Of a stretch of DNA of 64,000 nucleotides, positions 13,129 to 30,100 are shown one piece after another. Each line of letters opens with the position of its first letter. Position 1 is the stretch's first letter. Made by a program: the position numbers and the translations under genes. Source of the stretch: Siphonodentalium dalli (taxonomy: Eukaryota; Mollusca; Scaphopoda; Gadilida; Siphonodentaliidae); assembly GCA_032622095.1 (NCBI GenBank), contig CP136061.1, positions 170,383,107-170,447,106 on the forward strand, read 5' to 3'. A model generated the notes under the pieces. The model saw only the letters and a list, made by a program, of their open reading frames with translations, was not told the origin of the DNA and made no database searches.

Positions 13129-14879
13129 GTATCACCACCACATACATTTATAGGTATCCCCACCACATACATATATAGGTATCCCCGCCACACACATATA
13201 TAGGTATCACCACCACATACATATATATGTATCCCCACCACACACATCTATAGGTATCCCCACCACATACATATATAGGTATCACCACCATATACATATA
13301 TAGGTATCACCACCACATACATATATAGGTATCCATGCCACATATATATATAGGTATCCCCACCACATACTTAAATAGGTATCCCCACCACACACATCTA
13401 TAGGTATCCCCACCACATACATATATAGGTATCCACACCACACACATATATAGGTATCCCCACCACATACATATATATGTATCCCCGCCACACACATATA
13501 TAGGTATCCCCGCCACATACATATATAGGTATCCCCACCACACACATCTATAGGTATCCCCACCACATACGTATATAGGTATCACCACCACATACATATA
13601 TAGGTATTCCCACCACACACATATATAGGTATCCCCACCACACACATATATATAGGTATCCCCGCCACACACATATATAGGTATCCCACCACATACATAT
13701 ATAGGTCTCCCCACCACATACATCAATAGGTATCCCCACCACACACATCTATAGGTATCCCCACCACACAATTATATAGGTATCACCACCACATACATAT
13801 ATAGGTATCCCCGCCACACACATATATAGGTATCCCCGCACATACATATATATGTATCCCCACCACACACATCTATAGGTATCCCCACCACATACATATA
13901 TAGGAATCACCACCACATACATATATAGGTATCACCACCAAAAACAATTATAGGTATCCCCGCCACATACATATATAGGTATCACCACCACATACATATA
14001 TAGGTATCCCCACCACATACATATATAGGTATCCCGCCACATACATATATAGGTATCCCCACCACATACATATATAGATATCACCACCACATACATATAT
14101 AGGTATCACCACCACATACATATATAGGTATCACCACCACACACATATATAGGTATCCCCACCACATACATATATAGGTATCACCACCACATACATATAT
14201 AGGTATCACCACCACATACATATATAGGTATCCCCGCCACATACATATATAGGTATCACCACCACACACATATATAGGTATCACCACCACATACATATAT
14301 ATGTATCCCCACCACACACATATATATAGGTATCCCCACCACACACATCTATAGGTATCACCACCACATACATATATAGGTATCCCAACACATACATATA
14401 TAGGTATCCCCACCACATACATATATAGGTATCCCCACCACATACATATATAGGTATCCCCACCACATACATCTATAGGTATCCCCACCACATATATATA
14501 TAGGTATCCCCACCACATACATATATAGGTATCCCCACCACATACATATATAGGTATCCCCACCACATACATCTATAGGTATCACCGCCACATACATATA
14601 TAGGTATCCCGACCACATACATATATAGGTATACCCGCCACACACATATATAGGTATCCCCACCACACACATATATAGGTATCACCACCACACACATCTA
14701 TAGGTATCACCACCACACACATCTATAGGTATCACCACCACATACATATATAGGTATCACCACCACATACATATATAGGTATCCCCTCCACACACATATA
14801 TAGGTATCCCCACCACATACATTTATAGGTATCACCACCACATATATATATATATGTATCACCACCACATACATTTATA

Positions 14880-17855
14880 GGTATCCCCACCACATACATA
14901 TATAGGTATCCCCACCATATACATTTATAGGTATCCCCGCCACACACATATATAGGTATCACCACTACATACATCTATAGGTATCACCACCACATACATA
15001 TATAGGTATCCCCACACACATATATAGGTATCCCCACCACACACATATATGGGTATCCCCGCCACACACATATATAGGTATCCCCACCACATATATATAG
15101 GTATCCCCACCACATACATCTAAAGGCATCCGCGCCACATACATATATAGGTATCCCCACCACACACATCTAAAGATATCACCGCCACATACATATATTT
15201 GTTTCCCCACCACATTCATATATAGGTATCCCCACCGCATACATATATAGGTATCCCCACCACACACGTATATAGGTATCCCCACCACATACATATATAG
15301 GTCTCCCCGCCACACACATCTATAGGTATCCCCACCACATACATCTATAGGTATCCCCACCACATACATATATAGGTGTCCCCACCGCACACACATAGAT
15401 AGGTATCCGCACCAAATACATATATATGTATCCCCACCACACACATATATAGGTATCCCCACCACATACATATATAGGTATCACCGCCACATACATATAT
15501 AGGTATCCCCGCCACCCCACCACATACATCTATAGGTATCCCCAACACATACATATATAGGTATCACCACCACATACATATATAGGTATCCCCACCACAT
15601 ACATATATAGGTATCCTCACCACACACATCTATAGGTATCCTCACCACACACATATATAGTTATCCCAACCACGCGCATATATAGGTATCACCACCACAT
15701 ACATATAAATGTATCCCCACCACATACATATATAGGTATCCCCACCACATACATATATAGGTATCCCCACCACATACATATATAGGTATCCCGACCACAT
15801 ACATCTACAGGTATCCCCACCACATACATCTATAGGTATCCCCACCACATACATATATAGGTATCCCAACCACATACATCTATAGGTATCCCCACCACAT
15901 ACATATATAGGTATCACCACCACACAAATATATAGGTATCCCCACCACATACATCTATAATTATCCCCACCACATACATCTATAGGTATCCCCACCACAT
16001 ACATATATAGGTATCCGCACCACACATCTATAGGTATCACCACCACATACATATATTGGTATCACCACCACACACATATAGGTTTCCCCACCACATACAT
16101 CTATAGGTATCCCCACCACATACATATATAGGTATCCCCGCCACACACATATATAGGTATCCCCACCACACACATATATAGGTATCACCACCACACACAT
16201 ATATAGGTATCGCCGCCACATACATATATAGGTATCCCCACCACACACATATATAGGTACCCCACCACACACATATATAGGTATCACCACCACACACATA
16301 TATAGGTATCGCCGCCACATACATATATAGGTATCACCACCACATACATATATAGGTATCACCACCACATACATATATAGGTATCCCCGCCACATACATA
16401 TATAGGTATCACCACCACACACATATATAGGTCTCCCCACAACACACATATATAGGTATCCCCACCATACACATCTATATGTATCCCCACCACACACATA
16501 TATAGGTCTCCCCACCACATACATCTATAGGTATCCCCACCATACACATCTATAGGTATCCCCGCCACACACATCTATATGTATCCCCACCACATACATA
16601 TATAGGTATCCCCACCACACACATATGTAGGTATCCCCACCACATACATATATAGGTATTACCACCACACACATATAGGTATCCCCGCCACATACATACA
16701 GGTATCCCCACCACACACATATATGTATCCCCACCACACACATCTATAGGTATCACCACCACATACATATATAGGTATCCCCAACACATACATATATAGG
16801 TATCCCCACCACATACATATATAGGTATCCCCACCACACACATCTATATGTATCCCCACCACACAATTATATAGGTATCACCACCACACACATATATAGG
16901 TATCCCCGCCACAGACATATATAGGTATCCCCACCACACACATCTATAGGTATCCCCACCACATACATCTATAGGTATCCCCGCCACACACATCTATACG
17001 TATTCCCACCACATGCATATATAGGTATCCCCGCCACATACAACTATAGGTCTCCCCGCCACATACATATATAGGTATCCCCACCACATACATATATAGG
17101 TCTCCCCGCCACAAACATATAGGTATCCCCACCACACACATATAGGTATCCCCACCACACACATGTATAGGTATCACCACCACATACATATATAGGTATC
17201 CCCAACACATACACATATATAGGTATCCCCACCACATACATATATAGGTATCCCCACCACATACATATATAGGTATCCCCACCACATACATCTATAGGTA
17301 TCCCCACCACATACATATATAGGTATCCCCATAATATGCATATATAGGTATCCCCACCACATACAAATATAGGTATCCCCACCACATACATATATATGTA
17401 TCCCCGCCACACACATATATAGGTATCCCCGCCACATACATATATAGGTATCCCCGCCACATACATATATAGGTATCCCCGCCACACACATATATAGGTC
17501 TCCCCACTACACACATATATAGGTATCCCCGCCCCACACATATATAGGTATCCTCACCAAACACATATATAGGTATCCCCGCCACATACATCTATAGGTA
17601 TCCCCACCACATACATATATAGGTATCCCCACCACATACATATATAGGTATCACCACCACATAGATATATATGTATCACCACCACACACATATATAGGTA
17701 TTCCCACCACACACATATATAGGTATCCCCACCACATACATATATAGGTATCCCCAACACACACATATATAGGTATCCCCACCACATACATATATAGGTA
17801 TCACCACCACATACATATATAGGTATCCCCGCCACACACATATATAGGTATCACC
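14880..17855. repeat. A-type block A2a
   Basis: This block opens with the CCATATACATTTATAGG unit (about 14,918), then the ACATAGATAG unit (15,393), stub (15,511), cassette (16.67 kb) and TAATATGCAT unit (17,332). The same series occurs 3,861 bp downstream, falling to 3,858 bp after a 3-bp net difference between about 16.5 and 17.3 kb. Its first half also matches block A1 at an offset of 11,100 (4,371 to 15,471). Confidence 0.85.
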
Positions 17856-18740
17856 ACCACATACATCTATAGGTATCACCACCACATACATATATAGGTA
17901 TCCCCGCCACATACATATAGAGGTATCACCACCACATACATCTATATGTATCACCACCACATACATCTATAGGTATCCCCACCACATACATATATAGGTA
18001 TCCCCGCCACATACATTTATAGGTATCCCCACCACATACATATATAGGTATCCCCGTCACAAACATATATAGGTGTCGCCACCACACACATACATAGGTA
18101 TCCCCACCACATACATATATAGGTATCCCCAACACACACATATATAGGTATCCCCACCACATACATATATAGGTATCACCACCACATACATATATAGGTA
18201 TCCCCGCCACACACATATATAGGTATCACCACCACATACATCTATAGGTATCACCACCACATACATATATAGGTATCCCCACCACATACATATCTAGGTA
18301 TCCCCACCACACACATATATAGGTATCACCACCACATACATATTTAGGTATTCTCACCACACACACCTATAGGTATCCCCACCACACACATATATAGGTA
18401 TCCCCACCACATACATCTATAGGTATCACCACCACACACATATATAGGTATCCCCACCACACACATATATAGGTATCACCACCACACACATATATAGGTA
18501 TCACCACCACATACTTATATAGGTATCACCACCACATACGTATATATGTATCCCCACCACACACATATATAGGTATCCCCACAACACACATATATAGGTA
18601 TCCCCGCCACACACATATATAGGTATCTCCACCGCATACATAGGTATCACCACCACATACATATATAGGTACCCCCACCACATACATATATAGGTATCAC
18701 CACCACACATCTATAGGTATCCCCACCACATACATATATA
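17856..18740. repeat. Connecting segment between A2a and A2b
   Basis: After about 17,855 the A2a and A2b copies diverge in unit order. This 0.9-kb stretch instead resembles 28.9-29.7 kb and 40.0-40.7 kb. It shares a GGTGTC unit (about 18,072), a CATATCTAGG unit (18,291), a CACACACCTATAGG unit (18,360) and a 21-bp ACCGCATACATAGG unit (18,631). It shows that block order has been reshuffled, not merely duplicated end to end. Confidence 0.7.
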
Positions 18741-21713
18741 GGTATCCCCACCACATACATATATAGGTATCCCCACCATATACATTTATAGGTATCCCCG
18801 CCACACACATATATAGGTATCACCACTACATACATCTATAGGTACCACCACCACATACATATATAGGTATCCCCACACACATATATAGGTATCCCCACCA
18901 CACACATATATGGGTATCCCCGCCACACACATATATAGGTATCCCCACCACATATATATAGGTATCCCCACCACATACATCTAAAGGCATCCGCGCCACA
19001 TACATATATAGGTATCCCCACCACACACATCTAAAGATATCACCGCCACATACATATATTTGTTTCCCCACCACATTCATATATAGGTATCCCCACCGCA
19101 TACATATATAGGTATCCCCACCACACACGTATATAGGTATCCCCACCACATACATATATAGGTCTCCCCGCCACACACATCTATAGGTATCCCCACCACA
19201 TACATCTATAGGTATCCCCACCACATACATATATAGGTGTCCCCACCGCACACACATAGATAGGTATCCGCACCAAATACATATATAGGTATCCCCACCA
19301 CACACATATATAGGTATCCCCACCACATACATATATAGGTATCACCGCCACATACATATATAGGTATCCCCGCCACCCCACCACATACATCTATAGGTAT
19401 CCCCAACACATACATATATAGGTATCACCACCACATACATATATAGGTATCCCCACCACATACATATATAGGTATCCTCACCACACACATCTATAGGTAT
19501 CCTCACCACACACATATATAGGTATCCCTACCACGCGCATATATAGGTATCACCACCACATACATATAAATGTATCCCCACCACATACATATATAGGTAT
19601 CCCCACCACATACATATATAGGTATCCCCACCACATACATATATAGGTATCCCCACCACATACATCTACAGGTATCCCCACCACATACATCTATAGGTAT
19701 CCCCACCACATACATATATAGGTATCCCCACCACATACATCTATAGGTATCCCCACCACATACATATATAGGTATCACCACCACACAAATATATAGGTAT
19801 CCCCACCACATACATCTATAATTATCCCCACCACATACATCTATAGGTATCCCCACCACATACATATATAGGTATCCGCACCACACATCTATAGGTATCA
19901 CCACCACATACATATATTGGTATCACCACCACACACATATAGGTTTCCCCACCACATACATCTATAGGTATCCCCACCACATACATATATAGGTATCCCC
20001 GCCACACACATATATAGGTATCCCCACCACACACATATATAGGTATCACCACCACACACATATATAGGTATCGCCGCCACATACATATATAGGTATCCCC
20101 ACCACACACATATATAGGTACCCCACCACACACATATATAGGTATCACCACCACACACATATATAGGTATCGCCGCCACATACATATATAGGTATCACCA
20201 CCACGTACATATATAGGTATCACCACCACATACATATATAGGTATCCCCGCCACATACATATATAGGTATCACCACCACACACATATATAGGTCTCCCCA
20301 CAACACACATATATAGGTATCCCCACCATACACATCTATAGGTATCCCCACCACACACATATATAGGTCTCCCCACCACATACATCTATAGGTATCCCCA
20401 CCATACACATCTATAGGTATCCCCGCCACACACATCTATATGTATCCCCACCACATACATATATAGGTATCCCCACCACACACATATGTAGGTATCCCCA
20501 CCACATACATATATAGGTATAACCACCACACACATATAGGTATCCCCGCCACATACATACAGGTATCCCACCACACACATATATGTATCCCCACCACACA
20601 CATCTATAGGTATCACCACCACATACATATATAGGTATCCCCAACACATACATATATAGGTATCCCCACCACATACATATATAGGTATCCCCACCACACA
20701 CATCTATATGTATCCCCACCACACAATTATATAGGTATCACCACCACACACATATATAGGTATCCCCGCCACAGAAATATATAGGTATCCCCACCAAACA
20801 CATCTATAGGTATCCCCACCACATACATCTATAGGTATCCCCGCCACACACATCTATACGTATTCCCACCACATGCATATATAGGTATCCCCGCCACATA
20901 CAACTATAGGTCTCCCCGCCACATACATATATAGGTATCCCCACCACATACATATATAGGTCTCCCCGCCACAAACATATAGGTATCCCCACCACACACA
21001 TATAGGTATCCCCACCACACACATGTATAGGTATCACCACCACATACATATATAGGTATCCCCAACACATACATATATAGGTATCCCCACCACATACATA
21101 TATAGGTATCCCCACCACATACATATATAGGTATCCCCACCACATACATCTATAGGTATCCCCACCACATACATATATAGGTATCCCCATAATATGCATA
21201 TATAGGTATCCCCACCACATACAAATATAGGTATCCCCACCACATACATATATATGTATCCCCGCCACACACATATATAGGTATCCCCGCCACATACATA
21301 TATAGGTATCCCCGCCACATACATATATAGGTATCCCCGCCACACACATATATAGGTCTCCCCACTACACACATATATAGGTATCCCCGCCCCACACATA
21401 TATAGGTATCCTCACCAAACACATATATAGGTATCCCCGCCACATACATCTATAGGTATCCCCACCACATACATATATAGGTATCCCCACCACATACATA
21501 TATATGTATCACCACCACATAGATATATATGTATCACCACCACACACATATATAGGTATCCCCACCACACACATATATAGGTATCCCCACCACATACATA
21601 TATAGGTATCCCCAACACACACATATATAGGTATCCCCACCACATACATATATAGGTATCACCACCACATACATATATAGGTATCCCCGCCACACACATA
21701 TATAGGTTTCCCC
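18741..21713. repeat. A-type block A2b
   Basis: Second copy of A2a. Anchors are the ACATAGATAG unit at 19,254, stub at 19,372, cassette at about 20.53 kb and TAATATGCAT unit at 21,190. The cassette here is degraded: GGTATAACC replaces the GGTATTACC of A2a (about 20,519), and one C is missing from the CCCC run near 20,570. Divergence from A2a looks like roughly one difference per hundred bases or less over long stretches, an impression from reading, not an alignment. Confidence 0.85.
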
Positions 21714-24700
21714 GCCACATACATATATAGGTATCCCCACCACAAACATCTATAGGTATCCCCACCACATACATATATAGGTATCACCACCACATACATA
21801 TATAGGTATCCAGACCACACACATATATAGGTATACCCGCCACATAAATATATAGGTATCACCACCACACACATATATAGGTCTCCCCACCACATACATC
21901 TATAGGTATCACCACCACACACATCTATATGTATCCCCACCACATACATCTATAGGTATCCCCACCACACACATCTATAGGTATTCTCGCCACACACATA
22001 TATAGGTATCACCACCGCATACATAGGTATCACCACCACACACATATATAGGTATCCCCACCACATACATATATAGGTATCACCACCACACATCTATAGG
22101 TATCCCCACCACATACATCTATAGGTATCCCCACCACATACATATATAGGTATCCCCACCATATACATTTATAGGTATCCCCGTCACACACATATATAGG
22201 TATCACCACTACATACATCTATAGGTATCCCCGCCAAACACATCTATAGGTATCCCCACCACATACATCTATAGGTATCCCCGCCACATACATCTATAGG
22301 TCTCCCCGCCACATACATATATAGGTATCCCCACCACATACATATATATGTATCCCCGCCACATACATCTATAGGTCTCCCCGCCACAAACATATATAGG
22401 TATCCCCAACACACACATCTAAAGGTATCCCCGCCACATACATCTATAGGTCTCCCCGCCACATACATATATAGGTATCCCCACCATAAACATATATAGG
22501 TATCACCACCACACATCTATAGGTATCCCCACCACATACATCTATAGGTATCCCCACCACATACATATATAGGTATCCCCACCATATACATTTATAGGTA
22601 TCCCCGTCACACACATATATAGGTATCACCACTAGATACATCTATAGGTATCCCCGCCACACACATCTATAGGTATCCCCACCACATACATCTATAGGTA
22701 TCCCCGCCACATACATCTATAGGTCTCCCCGCCACATACATATATAGGTATCCCCACCACATACATATATATGTATCCCCGCCACATACATCTATAGGTC
22801 TCCCCGCCACAAACATATATAGGTATCCCCACCCACCACACACATCTAAAGGTATCCCCGCCACATACATCTATAGGTCTCCCCGCCACATACATATATA
22901 GGTATCCCCACCGCAAACATATATAGGTATCCCCACCACACAAATATATAGGTATCCCCACCACATACATATATAGGTATCCTCACCACACACACATATA
23001 TGTATCCCCACCACATACATCTATAGGTATCCCCGCCACACACATATATAGGTATCACCACCACATACATATATAGGTATCACCACCGCATACATATATA
23101 GGTATCCCCGCCACATACATATATAGGTATCCCCACCACATACATATATAGGTCTCCCCGCCACAAACATATAGGTATCCCCACCACACACATATAGGTA
23201 TCCCCACCACACACATGTATAGGTATCACCACCACATACATATATAGGTATCCCCAACGCATACATATATAGGTATCCCCACCACATACATATATAGGTA
23301 TTCCCACCACATACATATATAGGTATCCCCGCCACATACATCTATAGGTCTCCCCGCCACATACATATATAGGTATCCCCACCACAATCATATATAGGTA
23401 TCACCACCACACATCTATAGGTATCCCCACCACATACATCTATAGGTATCCCCACCACATACATATATAGGTATCCCCACCATATACATTTATAGGTATC
23501 CCCGTCACACACATATATAGGTATCACCACTACATACATCTATAGGTATCCCCGCCACACACATCTATAGGTATCCCCACCACATACATCTATAGGTATC
23601 CCCGCCACATACATCTATAGGTCTCCCCGCCACATACATATATAGGTATCCCCACCACATACATATATATGTATCCCCGCCACATACATCTATAGGTCTC
23701 CCCGCCACAAACATATATAGGTATCCCCACCACACACATATAAATGTATCCCCGTCACATACATCTATAGGTCTCCCCGCCACATACATATATAGGTTTC
23801 CCCACCACAAACATATATAGGTATCCCCACCACACAAATATATAGGTATCCCCACCACATCCATATATGTATCCCCACCACATACATCTATAGGTATCCC
23901 CGCCACACACATATATAGGTATCACCACCACACACATATATAGGTATCACCACCACATACATATATAGGTATCACCTCCGCATACATATATAGGTATCCC
24001 CGCCACATACATATATAGGTATCCCCGCCACATACATCTATAGGTTTCCCCGCCACACACATCTATAAGTATTCCCACCACATGCATATATAGGTATCCC
24101 CGCCACATACAACTATAGGTCTCCCCGCCACATACATATATAGGTATCCCCACCACATACATATATAGGTCTCCCCGCCACAAACATATAGGTATCCCCA
24201 CCACACACATATAGGTATCCCCACCACACACATGTATAGGTATATGTATCCCCGCCACACACATATATAGGTATCCCCCACATACATATATAGGTATCCC
24301 CGCCACTTACATATATAGGTATCCCCGCCACACACATATATAGGTCTCCCCACTACACACATATATAGGTATCCCCGCCCCACACATATATAGGTATCCT
24401 CACCAAACACATATATAGGTATCCCCGCCACATACATCTATAGGTATCCCCACCACATACATATATATAGATATATATGTATCACCACCACACACATATA
24501 TAGGTATCCCCACCACACACATATATAGGTATCCCCACCACATACATATATAGTTATCCCCAACACACACATATATAGGTATCCCCACCACATACATATA
24601 TAGGTATCCCCACCACAAACATCTATAGGTATCCCCACCACATACATATATAGGTATCACCACCACATACATATATAGGTATCCAGACCACACACATATA

Positions 24701-27100
24701 TAGGTATACCCGCCACATAAATATATAGGTATCACCACCACACACATATATAGGTCTCCCCACCACATACATATATAGGTATCACCACCACACACATCTA
24801 TATGTATCCCCACCACATACATCTATAGGTATCCCCACCACACACATCTATAGGTATTCTCGCCACACACATATATAGGTATCACCACCGCATACATAGG
24901 TATCACCACCACACACATATATAGGTATCCCCACCACATACATATATAGGTATCACCACCACACATCTATAGGTATCCCCACCACATACATCTATTGGTA
25001 TCCCCACCACATACATATATAGGTATCCCCACCATATACATTTATAGGTATCCCCGTCACACACATATATAGGTATCACCACTACATACATCTATAGGTA
25101 TCCCCGCCACACACATCTATAGGTATCCCCACCACATACATCTATAGGTATCCCCGCCACATACATCTATAGGTCTCCTCGCCACATACATATATAGGTA
25201 TCCCCACCACATACATATATATGTATCCCCGCCACATACATCTATAGGTCTCCCCGCCACAAACATATATAGGTATCCCCAACACACACATCTAAAGGTA
25301 TCCCCGCCACATACATCTATAGGTCTCCCCGCCACATACATATATAGGCATCCCCACCACAAACATATATAGGTATCACCACCACACATCTATAGGTATC
25401 CCCACCACATACATCTATAGGTATCCCCACCACATACATATATAGGTATCCCCACCATATACATTTATAGGTATCCCCGTCACACACATATATAGGTATC
25501 ACCACTAGATACATCTATAGGTATCCCCGCCACACACATCTATAGGTATCCCCACCACATACATCTATAGGTATCCCCGCCACATACATCTATAGGTCTC
25601 CCCGCCACATACATATATAGGTATCCCCACCACATACATATATATGTATCCCCGCCACATACATCTATAGGTCTCCCCGCCACAAACATATATAGGTATC
25701 CCCACCCACCACACACATCTAAAGGTATCCCCGCCACATACATCTATAGGTCTCCCCGCCACATACATATATAGGTATCCCCACCACAAACATATATAGG
25801 TATCCCCACCACACAAATATATAGGTATCCCCACCACATACATATATAGGTATCCTCACCACACACACATATATGTATCCCCACCACATACATCTATAGG
25901 TATCCCCGCCACATACATATATAGGTATCACCACCACATACATATATAGGTATCACCACCGCATACATATATAGGTATCCCCGCCACATACATATATAGG
26001 TATCCCCGCCACATACATCTATAGGTCTCCCCGCCACACACATCTATAAGTATTCCCACCACATACATATATAGGTCTCCCCGCCACAAACATATAGGTA
26101 TCCCCACCACACACATATAGGTATCCCCACCACACACATGTATAGGTATCACCACCACATACATATATAGGTATCCCCAACGCATACATATATAGGTATC
26201 CGCACCACATACATATATAGGTATCCGCACCACATACATATATAGGTATCCCCACCACATACATCTATAGGTCTCCCCGCCACATACATATATAGGTATC
26301 CCCACCACAAACATATATAGGTATCACCACCACACATCTATAGGTATCCCCACCACATACATCTATAGGTATCCCCACCACATACATATATAGGTATCCC
26401 CACCATATACATTTATAGGTATCCCCGTCACACACATATATAGGTATAACCACTACATACATCTATAGGTATCCCCGCCACACACATCTATAGGTATCCC
26501 CACCACATACATCTATAGGTATCCCCGCCACATACATCTATAGGTCTCCCCGCCACATACATATATAGGTATCACCACCACATACATATATATGTATCCC
26601 CGCCACATACATCTATAGGTCTCCCCGCCACAAACATATATAGGTATCCCCACCACACACATCTAAAGGTATCCCCGCCACATACATCTATAGGTCTCCC
26701 CGCCACATACATATATAGGTATCCCCACCACAAACATATATAGGTATCCCCACCACACAAATATATAGGTATCCCCACCACATACATATATGTATCCCCA
26801 ACACATACATCTATAGGTATCCCCGCCACACACATATATAGGTATCACCACCACACACATATATAGGTATCACCAACACATACATATATAGGTATCACCT
26901 CCGCATACATATATAGGTATCCCCGCCACATACATATATAGGTATCCCCGCCACATACATCTATAGGTCTCCCCGCCACACACATCTATAAGTATTCCCA
27001 CCACATGCATATATAGGTATCCCCGCCACATGCAACTATAGGTCTCCCCGCCACATACATATATAGGTATCCCCACCACATACATATATAGGTCTCCCCG
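21300..27100. repeat. 2.87-2.92 kb tandem pair
   Basis: Order at about 21.3-24.27 kb recurs at 24.27-27.1 kb. The offset is 2,873 for anchors 21,949/24,822, 22,218/25,091, 22,641/25,514 and 22,870/25,743. It rises to 2,923 for 23,539/26,462 and 23,912/26,835, a gain of two units. Within each copy, a group with CCATATACATTTATAGG and GATACATCTATAGG is itself repeated about 423 and 898-1,321 bp apart (ORF-start anchors 22,218, 22,641, 23,539), so a third repeat level is present. Units with CCGCC are unusually frequent here. Confidence 0.82.
24231..24253. repeat. Deletion scar removing the TAATATGCAT unit
   Basis: Here a CATGTATAGGTAT unit runs directly into ATGTATCCCCGCC. In the homologous copy these two elements are separated by 219 bp (21,035-21,253) that contain the TAATATGCAT marker at 21,190. 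The join lies within the shared TAT, so a deletion of about 219 bp between short matching sequences explains the missing marker in this copy. The reverse, an insertion into the other copies, is less likely because seven other blocks have the full form. Confidence 0.8.
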
Positions 27101-30100
27101 CCACAAACATATAGGTATCCCCACCACACACATATAGGTATCCCCACCTCACACATGTATAGGTATCACCACCACATACATATATAGGTATCCCCAACAC
27201 ATACATATATAGGTATCCCCACCACATACATATATAGGTATCCCCACCACATACATATATAGGTATCCCCACCACATACATCTATAGGTATCCCCACCAC
27301 ATACATATATTGGTATCCCCATAATATGCATATATAGGTATCCCCACCACATACAAATATAGGTATCCCCACCACATACATATATAGGTATCCCGCCACA
27401 CACATATATAGGTATCCCCGCCACATACACATATAGGTATCCCCGCCACATACATATATATGTATCCCCGCCACACACATATATAGGTCTCCCCACCACA
27501 CACATATATAGGTATCCCCGCCCACACATATATAGGTATCCTCACCACACACATATATAGGTATCCCCGCCACATACATCTATAGGTATCCCCACCACAT
27601 ACATATATAGGTATCCCCACCACATACATATATAGGTATCACCACCACATAGATATATATGTATCACCACCACACACATATATAGGTATCCCCACCACAC
27701 ACGTATATAGGTATTCCCACCACATACATATATAGGTATCCCCAACACACACATATATAGGTATCCCCACCACATACATATATAGGTATCACCACCACAT
27801 ACATATATAGGTATCCCCGCCACACACATATATAGGTTTCCCCGCCACATACATATATAGGTATCCCCACCACACACATCTATAGGTATCCCCACCACAT
27901 ACATATATAGGTATCACCACCACATACATATATAGGTATCCAGACCACACACATATATAGGTATACCCGCCACATAAATATATAGGTATCACCACTACAC
28001 ACATATATAGGTCTCCCCACCACATACATCTATAGGTATCACCACCACACACATCTATATGTATCCACACCATATACATCTATAGGTATCCCCACCACAC
28101 ACATCTATAGGTATCCCCACCACACACATATATAGGTATCCCCACCATACACATATATAGGTATCCCCGCCACACACATCTGTAGGTATTCCCACCACAT
28201 ACATATATAGGTATCACCACCACACACATATAGGTATCCCCGCCACATACATATAGGTATCCCCACCACACACATATAGGTATCCCAACCACACACATCT
28301 ATAGGTATCACCACCACATACATCTATAGGTATCCCCACCACATACATATATAGGTATCACCTCCACACACATATATAAGTCTCCCCACCACACACATAT
28401 ATATGTATCCCCGCCACATACATCTATAGGTCTCCCCACCACATACATATATAGGTATCACCACCACATACATCTATAGGTATCACCACCACATACATAT
28501 ATATGTATCCCCGCCACATACATCTATAGGTATCCCCGCCACACACATCTATAGGTATCCCCATCACATACATTCTATAGGTATCCCCGCCACATACATC
28601 TATAGGTCTCCCCGCCACATACATATATAGGTATCCCCAACACATACATATATATGTATCCCCACCACATACATCTATAGGTCTCCCCGCCATAAAAATA
28701 TATAGGTATCCCCACCACACGCATCTATAGGTATCCCCGCCACATACATCTATATGTCTCCCCGCCACATACATATATAGGTATCCCCACCACAAACATA
28801 TATAGGTATCCCCACCACACAAATATATAGGTATCCCCACCACATACCTAATATAGGTATCCTCACCACACACATATATAGGTATCCCCACCACATACAT
28901 CTATAGGTATCCCCGCCACACACATATATAGGTATCACCACCACATACATCTATAGGTATCACCACCACATACATATATATGTATCCCCGCCACATACAT
29001 ATAGAGGTATCACCACCACATACATCTATATGTATCACCACCACATACATCTATAGGTATCCCCACCACATACATATATAGGTATCCCCGCCACATACAT
29101 TTATAGGTATCCCCACCACATACATATATAGGTATCCCCGTCACATACATATATAGGTGTCCCCACCACACACATAGCATAGGTATCCCCACCAAACACA
29201 TATATAGGTATCCCCACCACACACATCTATAGGAATCCCCACCACACACACATATAGGTCTCCCCACCACATACATATCTAGGTATCCCCACCACACACA
29301 TATATAGGTATCACCACCACATACATATTTAGGTATTCTCACCACACACACCTATAGGTATCCCCACCACACACATATATAGGTATCCCCACCACATACA
29401 TCTATAGGTATCACCACCACACACATATATAGGTATCCCCACCACACACATATATAGGTATCACCACCACACACATATATAGTTTATCACCACCACATAC
29501 TTATATAGGTATCACCACCACATACGTATATATGTATCCCCACCACACACATATATAGGTATCCCCACAACACACATATATAGGTATCCCCGCCACACAC
29601 ATATATAGGTATCACCACCGCATACATAGGTATCACCACCACACACATATATAGGTATCCCCACCACATAAACATATAGGTATCACCACCACACATCTAT
29701 AGGTATCCCCACCACATACATCTATAGGTATCCCCACCACATACATATATAGGGTATCCCCACCATATACATTTATAGGTATCCCCGCCACACACATATA
29801 TAGGTATCACCACTACATACATCTATAGGTATCACCACCACATACATATATAGGTATCCCCACCACATATATATAGGTATCCCCACCACATACATCTAAA
29901 GGCATCCGCGCCACATACATATTTAGGTATCCCCACCACACACATCTAAAGATATCACCGCCACATACATATATTTGTTTCCCCACCACATACATATATA
30001 GGTATCCCCACCGCATACATATATAGGTATCCCCACCACACACGTATATAGGTATCCCCACCACATACATATATAGGTCTCCCCGCCACACACATCTATA

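Larger units (their letters stand above)
6429..14879. repeat. Y-type higher-order block Y1
   Basis: From about 6.43 kb the A-type markers vanish until 15.39 kb, and a different set of variants appears. These include paired TATATATGTAT units (6,981-7,021), a CACAATTATATAGG unit (about 7,257), a CAAAAACATAT unit and a TATTATTATCC unit (about 8,588 and 10,500). The same order recurs at 48.2-54.3 kb. Offsets are 41,762 at 6.43 kb, 41,740 at 7.5-7.8 kb, 39,828 at 9.9-12.5 kb, 39,853 at 12.6 kb and 39,625 at 14.1-14.7 kb. The 22-bp step comes from one extra short unit near 6,745-6,770. The 1,912-bp step is a private duplication listed separately. Confidence 0.82.

Noticed and set aside
13111-13130. 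AT-rich stretches as a replication origin or matrix attachment site
   Set aside because: They are short expansions of the unit core, with no other origin feature; base composition alone is not enough.
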